Shown here one piece after another: positions 8,166 to 16,243 of a DNA stretch of 64,000 nt. Location: assembly GCF_900215485.1 (NCBI RefSeq), contig NZ_OCMZ01000002.1, positions 682,001 to 746,000 of the forward strand, written 5' to 3'. The DNA is from Nitrosovibrio sp. Nv4. Lineage in GTDB: Bacteria; Pseudomonadota; Gammaproteobacteria; Burkholderiales; Nitrosomonadaceae. The translations under genes were made by a program, and so were the position numbers. Each line of letters begins with the position of its first letter. The stretch's first letter is position 1. Under the pieces are notes generated by a model, which was not told the origin of the DNA, did not search any database, and saw nothing but the letters and a program-made list of their open reading frames with translations.

Positions 8166-11100
8166 TCAGGCCAGGCTGTATCCTGTTGAGGAAAGGGAAT
8201 CGTGGCTTTCCGCAAGATTTAGCAAATGTTCCCGCAAGGGGTCTGATACTTGAAGAGAGTTGAGCAGTTGATCGATCTCATCCTGTTTTTTTGATCGGCA
8301 GTGACTCATCCTTCTCACGTCATCCAGCCGATGATACAGTTTTTCCCCAGTCGCGTAGACCCTCCACGCGGCAAGGGGAATTTTCGCGTTTTCAACGATT
8401 TCGAGCGCCTCCGCAATATGCGAATTCGCTTCGTCCAAAACCTCTTCCGTTATCGCAATCTCGGCAAGCAGGCGGTGGCCGAGTGCAAGATAGGTGCGCT
8501 CAGGCGGACCGCTGGAAAGATCACATAAGCGCTGCGCATGGTCACGCGCCTTATCCAATTTTCCTAGTGCGAGCCATGTTTCCCCCGCTCCAAGGCAAGC
8601 AGGGAAGAAATAGTTGGAGAATATCGGGAGAGCCTTATTTTTTTCCGCCTGAAAAAAAGCGTCAAAGCATCGAATGGCGCCAGCATAATCCTTTAGTCCG
8701 TACAGGGCATTTCCCAGGATTGCGGAACAATGAACCGTGACGAAATCAGCCCAGGCACCGACGCCTTCCGACAGCGCTTCCTCGCAATATGCTTTAGCAC
8801 CCAAAAAATCACCGCCCGCCACATGCAACCAGCCCATCAAGATGTGATGATGCAACCGAAGCAGCAAACCGCCGTCATGCCATTCAAACGCACGCCTGCT
8901 TTGTTCTGCAGTCTCGCGCAATCTGCCCCATTCACCGCCATGCAGCAGAGTTAAACCATAGTAGTAATGGCCCGCCATGAACATGTAGCCATCTCCCAAC
9001 AAGCGCGATAGCGCTAGCGCCTCGACTGCTGTCGTCGCAGCGCTCTGGTAATTCGAGGCCAGCAATTCAACGTAAATGTGCTGGGTCAACCGCGAGTGAA
9101 GCGCTAGCGGATTTCCCGTGGCGCGAACCGCATCCATGGATTCGTGACATGCGGCAGAATATTCCTTCCGCCACGGCCGCAACAATAGGTTCAGGCCACC
9201 CCACATGCCCTTGACAATCGCCTGCAGGATCTTGTCTTCAAGGGCTACGCAAGCTGAAAGCGCTTGCTCCGCGAACTCGAGACACTCAAGGCGATTCAAC
9301 AAAACAAGGACTCGACTTAATTCGAGGAGTCCTACAACCTGTTCCCGGCTGTTTCCCAAGGCTCTTGCCACCGCCAGCATTTTCTCCAGATCGGTTTTCG
9401 CTCCCGCCATGTCGCCCATCGAACGCCTTACCGCCGCTGATTGCTTGAGGAGGCTCATGCTTGTTTCCGCCTGTTGCTCCGCAGGTAAACGTTCTATTAC
9501 CTGAAAGGCGTGCACCAGGTAGTCGTGCGCCTGCCGATTGGCAAAGCGCCGGGTGCTGTTGTCAGCCGCCTGTACCAGATAGCGGATCGTCCGAAGCCAT
9601 TCCCACCCGTTTTCAAAGTGCAGAGCGAGTTCACCTGCATGCTCGACGTTTTGCTCGCCGTATAACGCTTCAAGACATTCTCCAATGCGAAGGTGCATTC
9701 GTATCGCTTCAGCGAGAGAAAGCCGCTGGTAGAGAACTTCAAGGTATAAGGCATGGCGGAATGCATAGTGGCCCGCAACATCCCCTTTCGCGCTTTGCTC
9801 CATTCCATCGGATACCAATATCTGGCCGCGTCTGACCAGGGTATTGCAGCAGCGGTCTACCTCGACGATCTCCATACCAAGAACAGCGCAAAGCAGGCTC
9901 GCCCGAAACTGCATTCCGGCCACGCTCGCTGCCGTCAGAACGCGCTGCTCCTCCGGACTCAATCGTTCGATTTCACGTTCTATAACCCTGCGGATGGTTT
10001 CCGGCAGCGCTGTATCCACCGCAATTTTTTGAGACGACGGCGACCATTGATGCTGATTTATCAAGTATTCGATCAGATTGGATATGAACAAAGGATGCCC
10101 GCCGGTTCTGATAAAAAATGATTGGCTCATCGAGTCGGGAATGTCTATGCCTGGAAAACGCCGAGTGAGGTAATGTTTGACTTCGTTGCGGGAAAACGGC
10201 CCAAGGGCAACTTCGGAACAGATTCCCCTCAGTTGCAAATCCCGATGGATCACCGTAACCGGGTGCACCTGCTGGCTTGCATCGACGGGACGATATGTCG
10301 CGAGCACCATCAGGCACGCCGGCACATGACGCTGTGCAAGCAGACTTAAAAAGTCCAGTGTTGCGTGATCACTCCAATGGACATCCTCAAGCACGAGAAT
10401 CAAGGGTACCTTGCTCAAGGTTTCCAGCAACTCGCAGCCTTCTCGCACCATACGTCCACGGCTTGCACCAAAAATCTCGCGCTGAAGCGCTGCGCGCTCT
10501 TCGGGTTGTAGCACTGACGGCAATTGCGCAAGCCAAACCGGTGCGTGTCGATACAACAGCTCGACGAGTTTCCTTCCCTCAGGTGCACTGCAACGCTTTT
10601 CAATAGCCTCGATCATAGGAAGCAGCGCTTCACCCTGGCCAAAGCGCTCTACGCAACGCATGCGCAAGACGCCCGGATTTTGGCTGGATACTGCGGAGAG
10701 AAACATCTCGATCTGCGTCGTTTTGCCGATTCCGCTCTCCCCTGTGACGAAAACGACTTGGCGCGAACCTTTCATTGATTTCTGCCAAATAGCCAGCAGA
10801 CGAGTTTGTGGCGAACCCCGGTCTATCCAATATTCGGCTTTGTCAGGTAGCTGGTTTTTGAGGTAAACAGTGGAGACTGCTTCTTCCGTTTCCTGTGGAG
10901 ATCTAGTAACCGGGGCAATGAAACGGTAGCCGCGCCTGGGGACAGTTAAAAGGTAGCTTGGGGCTGAAACATTGTCACCGAGAGTCCGGCGCAATTCGTT
11001 AATGCATACTTTCAGCACTGCTTCTCCAACGCAGCGGTGCTGCCATACCTCATCAAGCAACTCATCCTTCGTCACAAGCGTGCCGGATCGCTCCGCGAGA

Positions 11101-11234
11101 TAGCACAACATGGCGAAACTCTTCGGACGTAACCGCACTACCTGATCGCCGCGCCACAGGATCGCGTTGGTTTTATCCAGCCTGAAAGGATGGAATTCCA
11201 AGTAATTTGTCTGCACGCCATTGTTCCTGAACAC
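8166..11234 (-). CDS. Winged-helix regulator with AAA-type ATPase and TPR region
   Basis: A 1022-residue cytoplasmic regulator. Residues about 10-110 form an OmpR/PhoB-type winged helix (RPKSFAMLCYLAERSG, then LDEVWQHR, then the SYLLTVPRRGYRFIA wing). Residues about 135-430 are a STAND/AAA-like ATPase with Walker A GESGIGKTT at 165-173 and Walker B LILVLEDVHWSD. The rest is helical and TPR-like, typical of a sensor. This architecture resembles CadC- and BTAD/MalT-like signal-responsive activators; the ligand is unknown. It begins with GTG. No receiver domain or kinase is nearby, so it probably binds its ligand directly. Tandem 11-bp repeats just upstream are a possible binding site. Confidence 0.85.
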   Translation of the reverse strand: MFRNNGVQTNYLEFHPFRLDKTNAILWRGDQVVRLRPKSFAMLCYLAERSGTLVTKDELLDEVWQHRCVGEAVLKVCINELRRTLGDNVSAPSYLLTVPRRGYRFIAPVTRSPQETEEAVSTVYLKNQLPDKAEYWIDRGSPQTRLLAIWQKSMKGSRQVVFVTGESGIGKTTQIEMFLSAVSSQNPGVLRMRCVERFGQGEALLPMIEAIEKRCSAPEGRKLVELLYRHAPVWLAQLPSVLQPEERAALQREIFGASRGRMVREGCELLETLSKVPLILVLEDVHWSDHATLDFLSLLAQRHVPACLMVLATYRPVDASQQVHPVTVIHRDLQLRGICSEVALGPFSRNEVKHYLTRRFPGIDIPDSMSQSFFIRTGGHPLFISNLIEYLINQHQWSPSSQKIAVDTALPETIRRVIEREIERLSPEEQRVLTAASVAGMQFRASLLCAVLGMEIVEVDRCCNTLVRRGQILVSDGMEQSAKGDVAGHYAFRHALYLEVLYQRLSLAEAIRMHLRIGECLEALYGEQNVEHAGELALHFENGWEWLRTIRYLVQAADNSTRRFANRQAHDYLVHAFQVIERLPAEQQAETSMSLLKQSAAVRRSMGDMAGAKTDLEKMLAVARALGNSREQVVGLLELSRVLVLLNRLECLEFAEQALSACVALEDKILQAIVKGMWGGLNLLLRPWRKEYSAACHESMDAVRATGNPLALHSRLTQHIYVELLASNYQSAATTAVEALALSRLLGDGYMFMAGHYYYGLTLLHGGEWGRLRETAEQSRRAFEWHDGGLLLRLHHHILMGWLHVAGGDFLGAKAYCEEALSEGVGAWADFVTVHCSAILGNALYGLKDYAGAIRCFDAFFQAEKNKALPIFSNYFFPACLGAGETWLALGKLDKARDHAQRLCDLSSGPPERTYLALGHRLLAEIAITEEVLDEANSHIAEALEIVENAKIPLAAWRVYATGEKLYHRLDDVRRMSHCRSKKQDEIDQLLNSLQVSDPLREHLLNLAESHDSLSSTGYSLA

Positions 11235-11237
11235 ATC

Positions 11238-11297
11238 TTAACCTTATGGAAGGGTTGAGAAAAATAAACTGAGCAATATTTAACCGATATTTAACCG
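11238..11297. promoter_or_regulatory. Tandem 11-bp repeats, candidate operator
   Basis: Two adjacent copies of ATATTTAACCG occupy 11276-11286 and 11287-11297. A third TTAACC core sits at 11238-11243, just before the regulator's GTG. PhoB-type winged helices commonly bind direct repeats spaced 11 bp apart, so this is a natural site for the regulator encoded next to it. It lies between that gene and the divergent 51-codon ORF. Binding is inferred, not shown. Confidence 0.5.
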
Positions 11298-11362
11298 AAC
11301 CTTTATGAATTTTCCTTTCAATTCCGCGATTCTAGCTGATGAATAATCAAGAGAAGCACGTA

Positions 11363-11518
11363 ATGAAGAAATCAAATTCAATAGACATGTTTGGCCTGAG
11401 TGGTGACCCATCCGAAGTGGGCCGGTTGGAAAAATTGCTTCCCCATCTTGCGTCAGACGAGCTTGATACGCCTGCGGCAGGTTCCAGCACTGCCTGCTTG
11501 CCGCTCATGATCCAATAA
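11363..11518 (+). CDS. Possible 51-residue small protein
   Basis: A short frame begins at ATG 11363, with a purine-rich AAGAGAAG about 6 bases upstream, and ends at TAA 11516-11518. The product starts MKKSNSIDMFGLSGDP and ends in a Pro/Ser/Thr-rich tail with one Cys (GSSTACLPLMIQ). There is no membrane segment. It is divergent from the large regulator and lies downstream of the 11-bp repeats, so it could be that regulator's target. Length, start context and placement support a real gene, but no family is recognised and it may be chance. Confidence 0.4.
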   Translation: MKKSNSIDMFGLSGDPSEVGRLEKLLPHLASDELDTPAAGSSTACLPLMIQ

Positions 11519-11626
11519 TTGCCTCCGGGTATGGCGGGCACGTTTTCTGCTTCTCTATTAGGGTCACGCTCCCAAGCTCATACTCAGGCGTTACATTTTA
11601 TCAACTGTTAGGAAGAAGAGGGAAAT

Positions 11627-12133
11627 ATGAAGATGTGGAAAGCAATACCGGTTTTATTCGCTTCAACTGTGCTGGCTGGCTGTGCCACCATCATGGGGAA
11701 TAGTGCTCATGAAACCTTGAATGTCCGGAGTGCACCTGATCAGGCGACTATTGTGATCCTGGATGAATCCGGCACCAAAATATTCGAAGGCAAAACGCCT
11801 ACCTCGTTGCCCCTTGAGAAAAAGAAGGGCTATTTCAGCGGTAAAAAATATTCGGTAAACATCAAAAAAGAAGGTTTTGCAGAACAAAATATTACTGTGG
11901 ATACAAAGGTTAATGGCTGGTATGTTGCGGGCAATCTGGTATTTGGAGGAGTTATCGGCTGGCTCATCGTTGATCCTGCAACGGGAGCCATGTGGAAACT
12001 GGATACAAATGAAATAGATGTCACATTGCAAGCACCAAGACAGGGTAGAACAGTTGAGAATACAACTCGCATTGTTCTTTTAGAAGATGTTCCGCCATCT
12101 CTGCGTAGCAAGATGGTTAGAGTCTCGCAATAA
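11627..12133 (+). CDS. Predicted lipoprotein
   Basis: This 168-residue protein begins with a lipoprotein signal peptide, MKMWKAIPVLFASTVLAGC, whose lipobox LAGC places Cys at residue 19. After the cysteine come a PEGA-like beta-rich segment (SAPDQATIVILDESGTKIFEG, then TPTSLPLEKKKGYFSGKKYSVNI) and a hydrophobic glycine-rich stretch (VAGNLVFGGVIGWLIVDP) that may be a membrane-embedded turn. GAAGAAGAGGGA just upstream gives a good ribosome-binding site. It probably sits in the outer membrane or periplasm. I recognise no functional family. Confidence 0.75.
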   Translation: MKMWKAIPVLFASTVLAGCATIMGNSAHETLNVRSAPDQATIVILDESGTKIFEGKTPTSLPLEKKKGYFSGKKYSVNIKKEGFAEQNITVDTKVNGWYVAGNLVFGGVIGWLIVDPATGAMWKLDTNEIDVTLQAPRQGRTVENTTRIVLLEDVPPSLRSKMVRVSQ

Positions 12134-12375
12134 CAAGTTGCGGAGAAACCAGGATTCCCGACAGTCATCACGCCTGCCTTGATTGATGGCTGCCGGGAAT
12201 TAAAACCAGAGAAATCCGTGGCTTGACGAGGAGCTGCAAGTAGTCTGATCGCATGCTCGCCTTAATACATGTACCAAGCATTCAGGATGCCATTCGGACG
12301 CCGACGAACAGGCTTTAGCTTTTAACAAGCGGCGCAAGTACCAAGAGGTGAAATTTTAATTTCAGGAGGAAAACA

Positions 12376-13005
12376 ATGAACGTAACAACAAAGTCTCTAC
12401 TGGTTGCTATGGCTTTTGGAGGATCAGTTGCCACCGCAACCGCTTCTTCCGTCATAACCGGCATCACAGCGAGCGGACCAGGCTTGGGGTCATTTTCTTT
12501 TGAAGATCCTGCTCCTACGTTTAAGTATCTTTCAACCGCGTTCTCCAGTGCCGATCCTGTCACTCTGAGGTTCACGGTTGCCCATACGGAAGGGGATAAT
12601 TCAGAACATCATATATATGAAACAATCACTAATAGCACTGCAACAGCATTTACTGACCTCCACTTGCATATTGATGAGTCTGTGGGTATTCCTGGCGATG
12701 GCGTTGTTTTCAACTACTTTAGCGCTGATCATTACTTGGCACCGGATTTCGCCCCTAACTTCACTCTCGACTCAGTATCTGCTGGCCCCAGGGAATTGAA
12801 TTTTACTGGAGAGTTGGAGGCGGGCGCCTCGGTCGAGGATAGCTACTTCAACCTGAACCTCCCCGACCCTGGGGCTGGGAACACTTATACTTTTTCCTTG
12901 ACCCAGACCGCGACTGTCGGAGTAGTCCCAGAACCTGAAACATACGCAATGCTTTTGGCAGGTCTTGGCCTGATGGGCTTTATGGCTCGACGAAAACAAA
13001 ACTGA
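12376..13005 (+). CDS. PEP-CTERM sorting domain protein
   Basis: A 209-residue exported protein with an N-terminal signal peptide (cleavage near ATASS) and a C-terminal PEP-CTERM tail: VPEPETYAMLLAGLGLMGF, then ARRKQN. The tail (PEP box, hydrophobic helix, Arg-rich end) is the recognition signal for exosortase EpsH/XrtA-type transpeptidases, which tie such proteins to exopolysaccharide production. The body is Ser/Thr/Asn-rich and probably beta-structured; its substrate or partner is unknown. AGGAGG lies eight bases before the ATG. No exosortase gene is in this window. A second protein of this class lies at 57161-57862. Confidence 0.93.
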   Translation: MNVTTKSLLVAMAFGGSVATATASSVITGITASGPGLGSFSFEDPAPTFKYLSTAFSSADPVTLRFTVAHTEGDNSEHHIYETITNSTATAFTDLHLHIDESVGIPGDGVVFNYFSADHYLAPDFAPNFTLDSVSAGPRELNFTGELEAGASVEDSYFNLNLPDPGAGNTYTFSLTQTATVGVVPEPETYAMLLAGLGLMGFMARRKQN

Positions 13006-13346
13006 AACATTAGCGTGAAGCAGCGAAGGAACCCGCATCCTGCGCTTCTGCTCATCCAGGAGAAAAGAACCTGCACAGATTAGGATGTGTTAGCCATCAG
13101 GGTTAACACGTCCTAATGCAGATGTTCCCTTGGGCTGCGAAAGCGATGCCGCCAGGATATTAACGGAGCAGGTCTCATCGGTGTCGGGCAATCCGACAAT
13201 CAGTCGGAAGGAATCCCTCTCCATTTTTGGCTACGCCCCCATCCATTGGTCATCATTCACGGGTCCGAATAAGGACTGACGTTCTGATGACGTCCATGAA
13301 AGCGTTCGGCGGCTTCTTCTCCACAGGGTTCGCTATGCCATCCAGT
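13006..13346. other. Intergenic region between convergent genes
   Basis: These 341 bases hold one strong hairpin (listed separately) and no gene I can support. The rest is unremarkable. Confidence 0.5.
13080..13116. terminator. Long hairpin, weak terminator candidate
   Basis: A 16-base arm at 13080-13095 pairs with 13101-13116, with two G-T/A-C type mismatches and a 5-base loop. It lies between converging transcripts, where transcription-end hairpins are expected, but it lacks a T-tract on either side. It may stabilise a 3' end rather than terminate. Confidence 0.35.
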
Positions 13347-14348
13347 CTACCCATCATTCTCAATGGCATTTGGCAGCCGTGCCCGATCATGAGGCTGATC
13401 AAGGTCCAGAATTGGACCTGCAGGTACAATACGATTGGGGTTGATGGTAGGATGACTGCGGTAATAATGCTCCTTGATATGCCGCATGTTCACCGTTGCC
13501 GCTACACCGGGCCACTGGTACAGCTCACGGACAAAACTCCAGAGGTTGGGGTAGTTTATCAAACGCCTGAGATTGCACTTGAAGTGGCCGTGGTAAACCG
13601 GATCGAAGCGGATCAGCGTAGTGAATAGCCGCCAATCAGCCTCCGTGATACGGCTACCCAGGAGATAACGCTGGCGCGACAGACGCTGCTCCAGTTCGCC
13701 CAGACAGTCAAACAAATCCGCTACCACGTGCTCGTAGACTCGCTGATCAGTGGCGAAACCGGCCTTGTACACACCATTATTAACGTTGTCATAGATGCGC
13801 CCATTGATCTCGTCGATCTGCGGCAGCAGTGCAGCAGGCGCGTAGTCCCCTTCCACTGCGCCTATGCCATCAAAGGCCGCGTTCATCATGCGGATAATGT
13901 CCGCCGACTCATTGCTGACTATGGTATCCCGCTGTAAATCCCATAGCACCGGCACGGTTACCCTCCCGCTGTAATCAGGGGCCGCGCGCAGGTAGACCTC
14001 ATAAAGATAGCGGGCGCCACCCACGGGATCGGGCGCCACTCCCGCAGCCTCCTCAAACGTCCAGCCGTGATCCCCCATGTAGGAATTGACGACCGATATT
14101 CCAATCATGTTTTCCAAACCTTTCAGGACGCGAAAAATCAGAGAGCGATGCGCCCAGGGGCAGGCCAGCGACACATACAGGTGATAACGGCCCTTCTCAG
14201 CCGGAAAACCGCCTTCGCCGGTCGGTCCAGGGCTTCCATCGGCCGTGATCCAATTGCGAAACCGAGCGTTGGTGCGGACAAAACTGCCCCCCGTCGATTT
14301 GGTGTCGTACCATTCATCGACCCATTTGCCCTTGACCAGTAAGCCCAT
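13347..14348 (-). CDS. S-glutathionyl-hydroquinone reductase (Xi-class GST)
   Basis: A 333-residue cytoplasmic enzyme of the Xi-class glutathione transferases (YqjG/PcpF group). These reduce glutathionyl-hydroquinones with glutathione, through an active-site cysteine. The signature block is YHLYVSLACPWAHRSLIFRVLKGL, where the Cys of CPWAHR is catalytic. Other conserved features are NSYMGDHGWTFEE, VPVLWDLQRDTIVSNESADIIRM and, in the C-terminal helical domain, ITEADWRLFTTLIRFDPVY. The start was placed at the internal ATG (14348) because MGLLVKGKWVDEWYD is the family's usual beginning; an upstream in-frame ATG at 14390 would add 14 residues. It is probably a single gene, convergent with the PEP-CTERM gene. 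Confidence 0.92.
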   Translation of the reverse strand: MGLLVKGKWVDEWYDTKSTGGSFVRTNARFRNWITADGSPGPTGEGGFPAEKGRYHLYVSLACPWAHRSLIFRVLKGLENMIGISVVNSYMGDHGWTFEEAAGVAPDPVGGARYLYEVYLRAAPDYSGRVTVPVLWDLQRDTIVSNESADIIRMMNAAFDGIGAVEGDYAPAALLPQIDEINGRIYDNVNNGVYKAGFATDQRVYEHVVADLFDCLGELEQRLSRQRYLLGSRITEADWRLFTTLIRFDPVYHGHFKCNLRRLINYPNLWSFVRELYQWPGVAATVNMRHIKEHYYRSHPTINPNRIVPAGPILDLDQPHDRARLPNAIENDG

Positions 14349-14871
14349 TTTGAATTTCTCGCGGATCAGATTGTGCGAGAATCCGTTCAATACCGCGCTA
14401 TTTACCCATCAACTCACATTACAACGCCTTTTCTGGGAAATAAAAATGTCGGATTGAGGGTACTCCCACCGGCCTGCGCCTCGCGTCCAACCCGGCCAGT
14501 AGGAATAAAAAGCCCGCGTGAAGCGGGCCAAGATGAAACGTGGTGTATGAACACCTTATTATTGTTTTTCTTTCGATTTGCGCTGCGCGACGCAGAAGCC
14601 AGGCATTCCCAGATCAAGAAGCGCGAGGGGTTGCCGGTTTGGAAGCAGCTGCTATTGTTGTTGCGAACTATCAAGCAATTACTATGCCATAATAGCTCAG
14701 AAAAACATTATCGATGTGAATGAAAGGCTTACACGACCTTGGGATTCCGGCTCTCACCTCAGGTGTGAGATATCTCGACAGGCGGGAGGAGGTCAAGTCT
14801 CGCCACGCGCAATCGATGCAGCGTGATAACCTATCTACTCCTGGTACTCAGTTCCGTTCCAATTCCTCCGC
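14349..14871. other. Intergenic region downstream of the pel operon
   Basis: Between pelG and the glutathionyl-hydroquinone reductase lie 523 bases. I see a minus-strand intrinsic terminator (14506-14528) and a short palindrome (CACCTCAGGTGTG) near 14755-14770. Minus-strand frames across 14414-14674 run through the terminator and do not resemble any family, so they are not called. Confidence 0.5.
14506..14528 (-). terminator. Intrinsic terminator for leftward transcripts
   Basis: Read on the minus strand, GCCCGC-TTCAC-GCGGGC forms a 6-bp hairpin followed directly by TTTTTATT. It lies about 340 bases after pelG and is the first good terminator that pel transcripts would meet. Confidence 0.7.
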
Positions 14872-16242
14872 CTAATTCTGCAACATGAAGGTTTCATATT
14901 CCAGGCGGTTGAATTTATGCGATAGGATGAACAGGCTGAGAAAGGCCGACAGCGTTACCGATGCTGCAAATCCGTAGCCGAATGTTTCCGCTCCCAGTTG
15001 CAATGTGGCAAAGGTGAATAGCAGGTTCGTGATGAAAAAACATGCTGTAACAATCAGTACCTCGCGACGGGCATCGAGGTAAAAGAGCACGTTGAGAATT
15101 GCCATCAGCAATACCTGCACGCTGACTGCAACGACATCGATGTAAAACAAATGAATATATAATGGAGAAATGCCAACAGCATGCAACAGGTCCCTGCCCC
15201 ATAGCAGACACAGTACAACCGTTAAACCCTGCACTTTGAAAATCTCATAGATTCCTTGTCGGGCGGCATAGACCATCCGGTCGCGCCTGTATTCTATATG
15301 CATAAGCGTGTCGCCTTCCCGGACGGCACGGTAAAAGCGCTCGTGCTGTTCGGCGAAGTCCGCTTCTATACTCACGAGAAACACGGCCATTCCGGGCAGA
15401 ATAAACAGATAGGCCAGAAAAATAGGAAGATCGTAGATGATGGAGGCACGCAGCGGACCGATGACCGCTTCGGACGTGAACGGCACGAACCAGAAAATGA
15501 ACTTATCGATCCATACTGCCAGGTAATATAGAGTTCCGACTGCGAACAGGCTATAAAAACTTCGGTTGCGGTCGAGAAAATCGAATTTGAGCAGGGAGTT
15601 CCCTGGATATTCGCGAACGATATGATGCAGGAACGAAAACAGCAGATAGCCATGAGCCACCAATACACCCAGCAATAAACCGTTCAGTTCCCATGTAGAT
15701 GCCACCAGCGCCACCACAATACCGAGCAGATAACCTTTGGCTAATGTCCAGACTATCCGGCGATAGGCCTTCATTCCCGATAGAAAGATCAGGGTGATCC
15801 ACATGCCGCTCAGTACGACAAAATTACTCAGCAACAACAGTTGCTGGAAAAACGATCCAGTGAAAGACCAGAAAATAAACGGGCCAGCCCATGCGAAGCC
15901 GCCCGCCATCGTGATAATCAGAACGCCGAACAGGTTTGGCAGGACCTCGGGCTTGTCGTTTGCATAAGTCCGATCCGCGACGAAACGCGTAAACATCAGC
16001 TGCATGCCGCCGGTCCAGATTAACGAGCCCGCCATGAGGTAAGTGACGCAAATCTGGAATGCGTTGACCTCCTGCTGCGCGACACCAAGTGTGACGGCAA
16101 GAATGCCGATCATCATGATGCTCAGGATAGAAAGCACCCATGGGCCGCCGCTGACTAAACCCGCGTAGCCGTAGGCGCGCAGCACCGACCAGTAGCTGTC
16201 GCGCTCCAGGATTTTGCGAATTTCAAATCCTATGCCTGCCAT
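14872..16242 (-). CDS. pelG: Pel polysaccharide inner-membrane protein PelG
   Basis: A 456-residue integral membrane protein with about 12 hydrophobic segments (for example YAGLVSGGPWVLSILSIMM and LAYLFILPGMAVFLVS). PelG belongs to the Wzx/MATE-like group and forms the inner-membrane translocation part of the Pel synthase with PelD, PelE and PelF. N-terminal MAGIGFEIRKILERDSYWSVL is the typical PelG opening. Its ATG follows the pelF stop by a single base, giving tight coupling. It is the last gene of the operon. Pel is a cationic, partially deacetylated GalNAc/GlcNAc polymer in Pseudomonas; the same product here is an inference. Confidence 0.92.
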   Translation of the reverse strand: MAGIGFEIRKILERDSYWSVLRAYGYAGLVSGGPWVLSILSIMMIGILAVTLGVAQQEVNAFQICVTYLMAGSLIWTGGMQLMFTRFVADRTYANDKPEVLPNLFGVLIITMAGGFAWAGPFIFWSFTGSFFQQLLLLSNFVVLSGMWITLIFLSGMKAYRRIVWTLAKGYLLGIVVALVASTWELNGLLLGVLVAHGYLLFSFLHHIVREYPGNSLLKFDFLDRNRSFYSLFAVGTLYYLAVWIDKFIFWFVPFTSEAVIGPLRASIIYDLPIFLAYLFILPGMAVFLVSIEADFAEQHERFYRAVREGDTLMHIEYRRDRMVYAARQGIYEIFKVQGLTVVLCLLWGRDLLHAVGISPLYIHLFYIDVVAVSVQVLLMAILNVLFYLDARREVLIVTACFFITNLLFTFATLQLGAETFGYGFAASVTLSAFLSLFILSHKFNRLEYETFMLQN

Positions 16243-16243
16243 C

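Noticed and set aside
14414-14674. 86-codon minus-strand frame after pelG
   Set aside because: It runs through an intrinsic terminator and matches nothing known.
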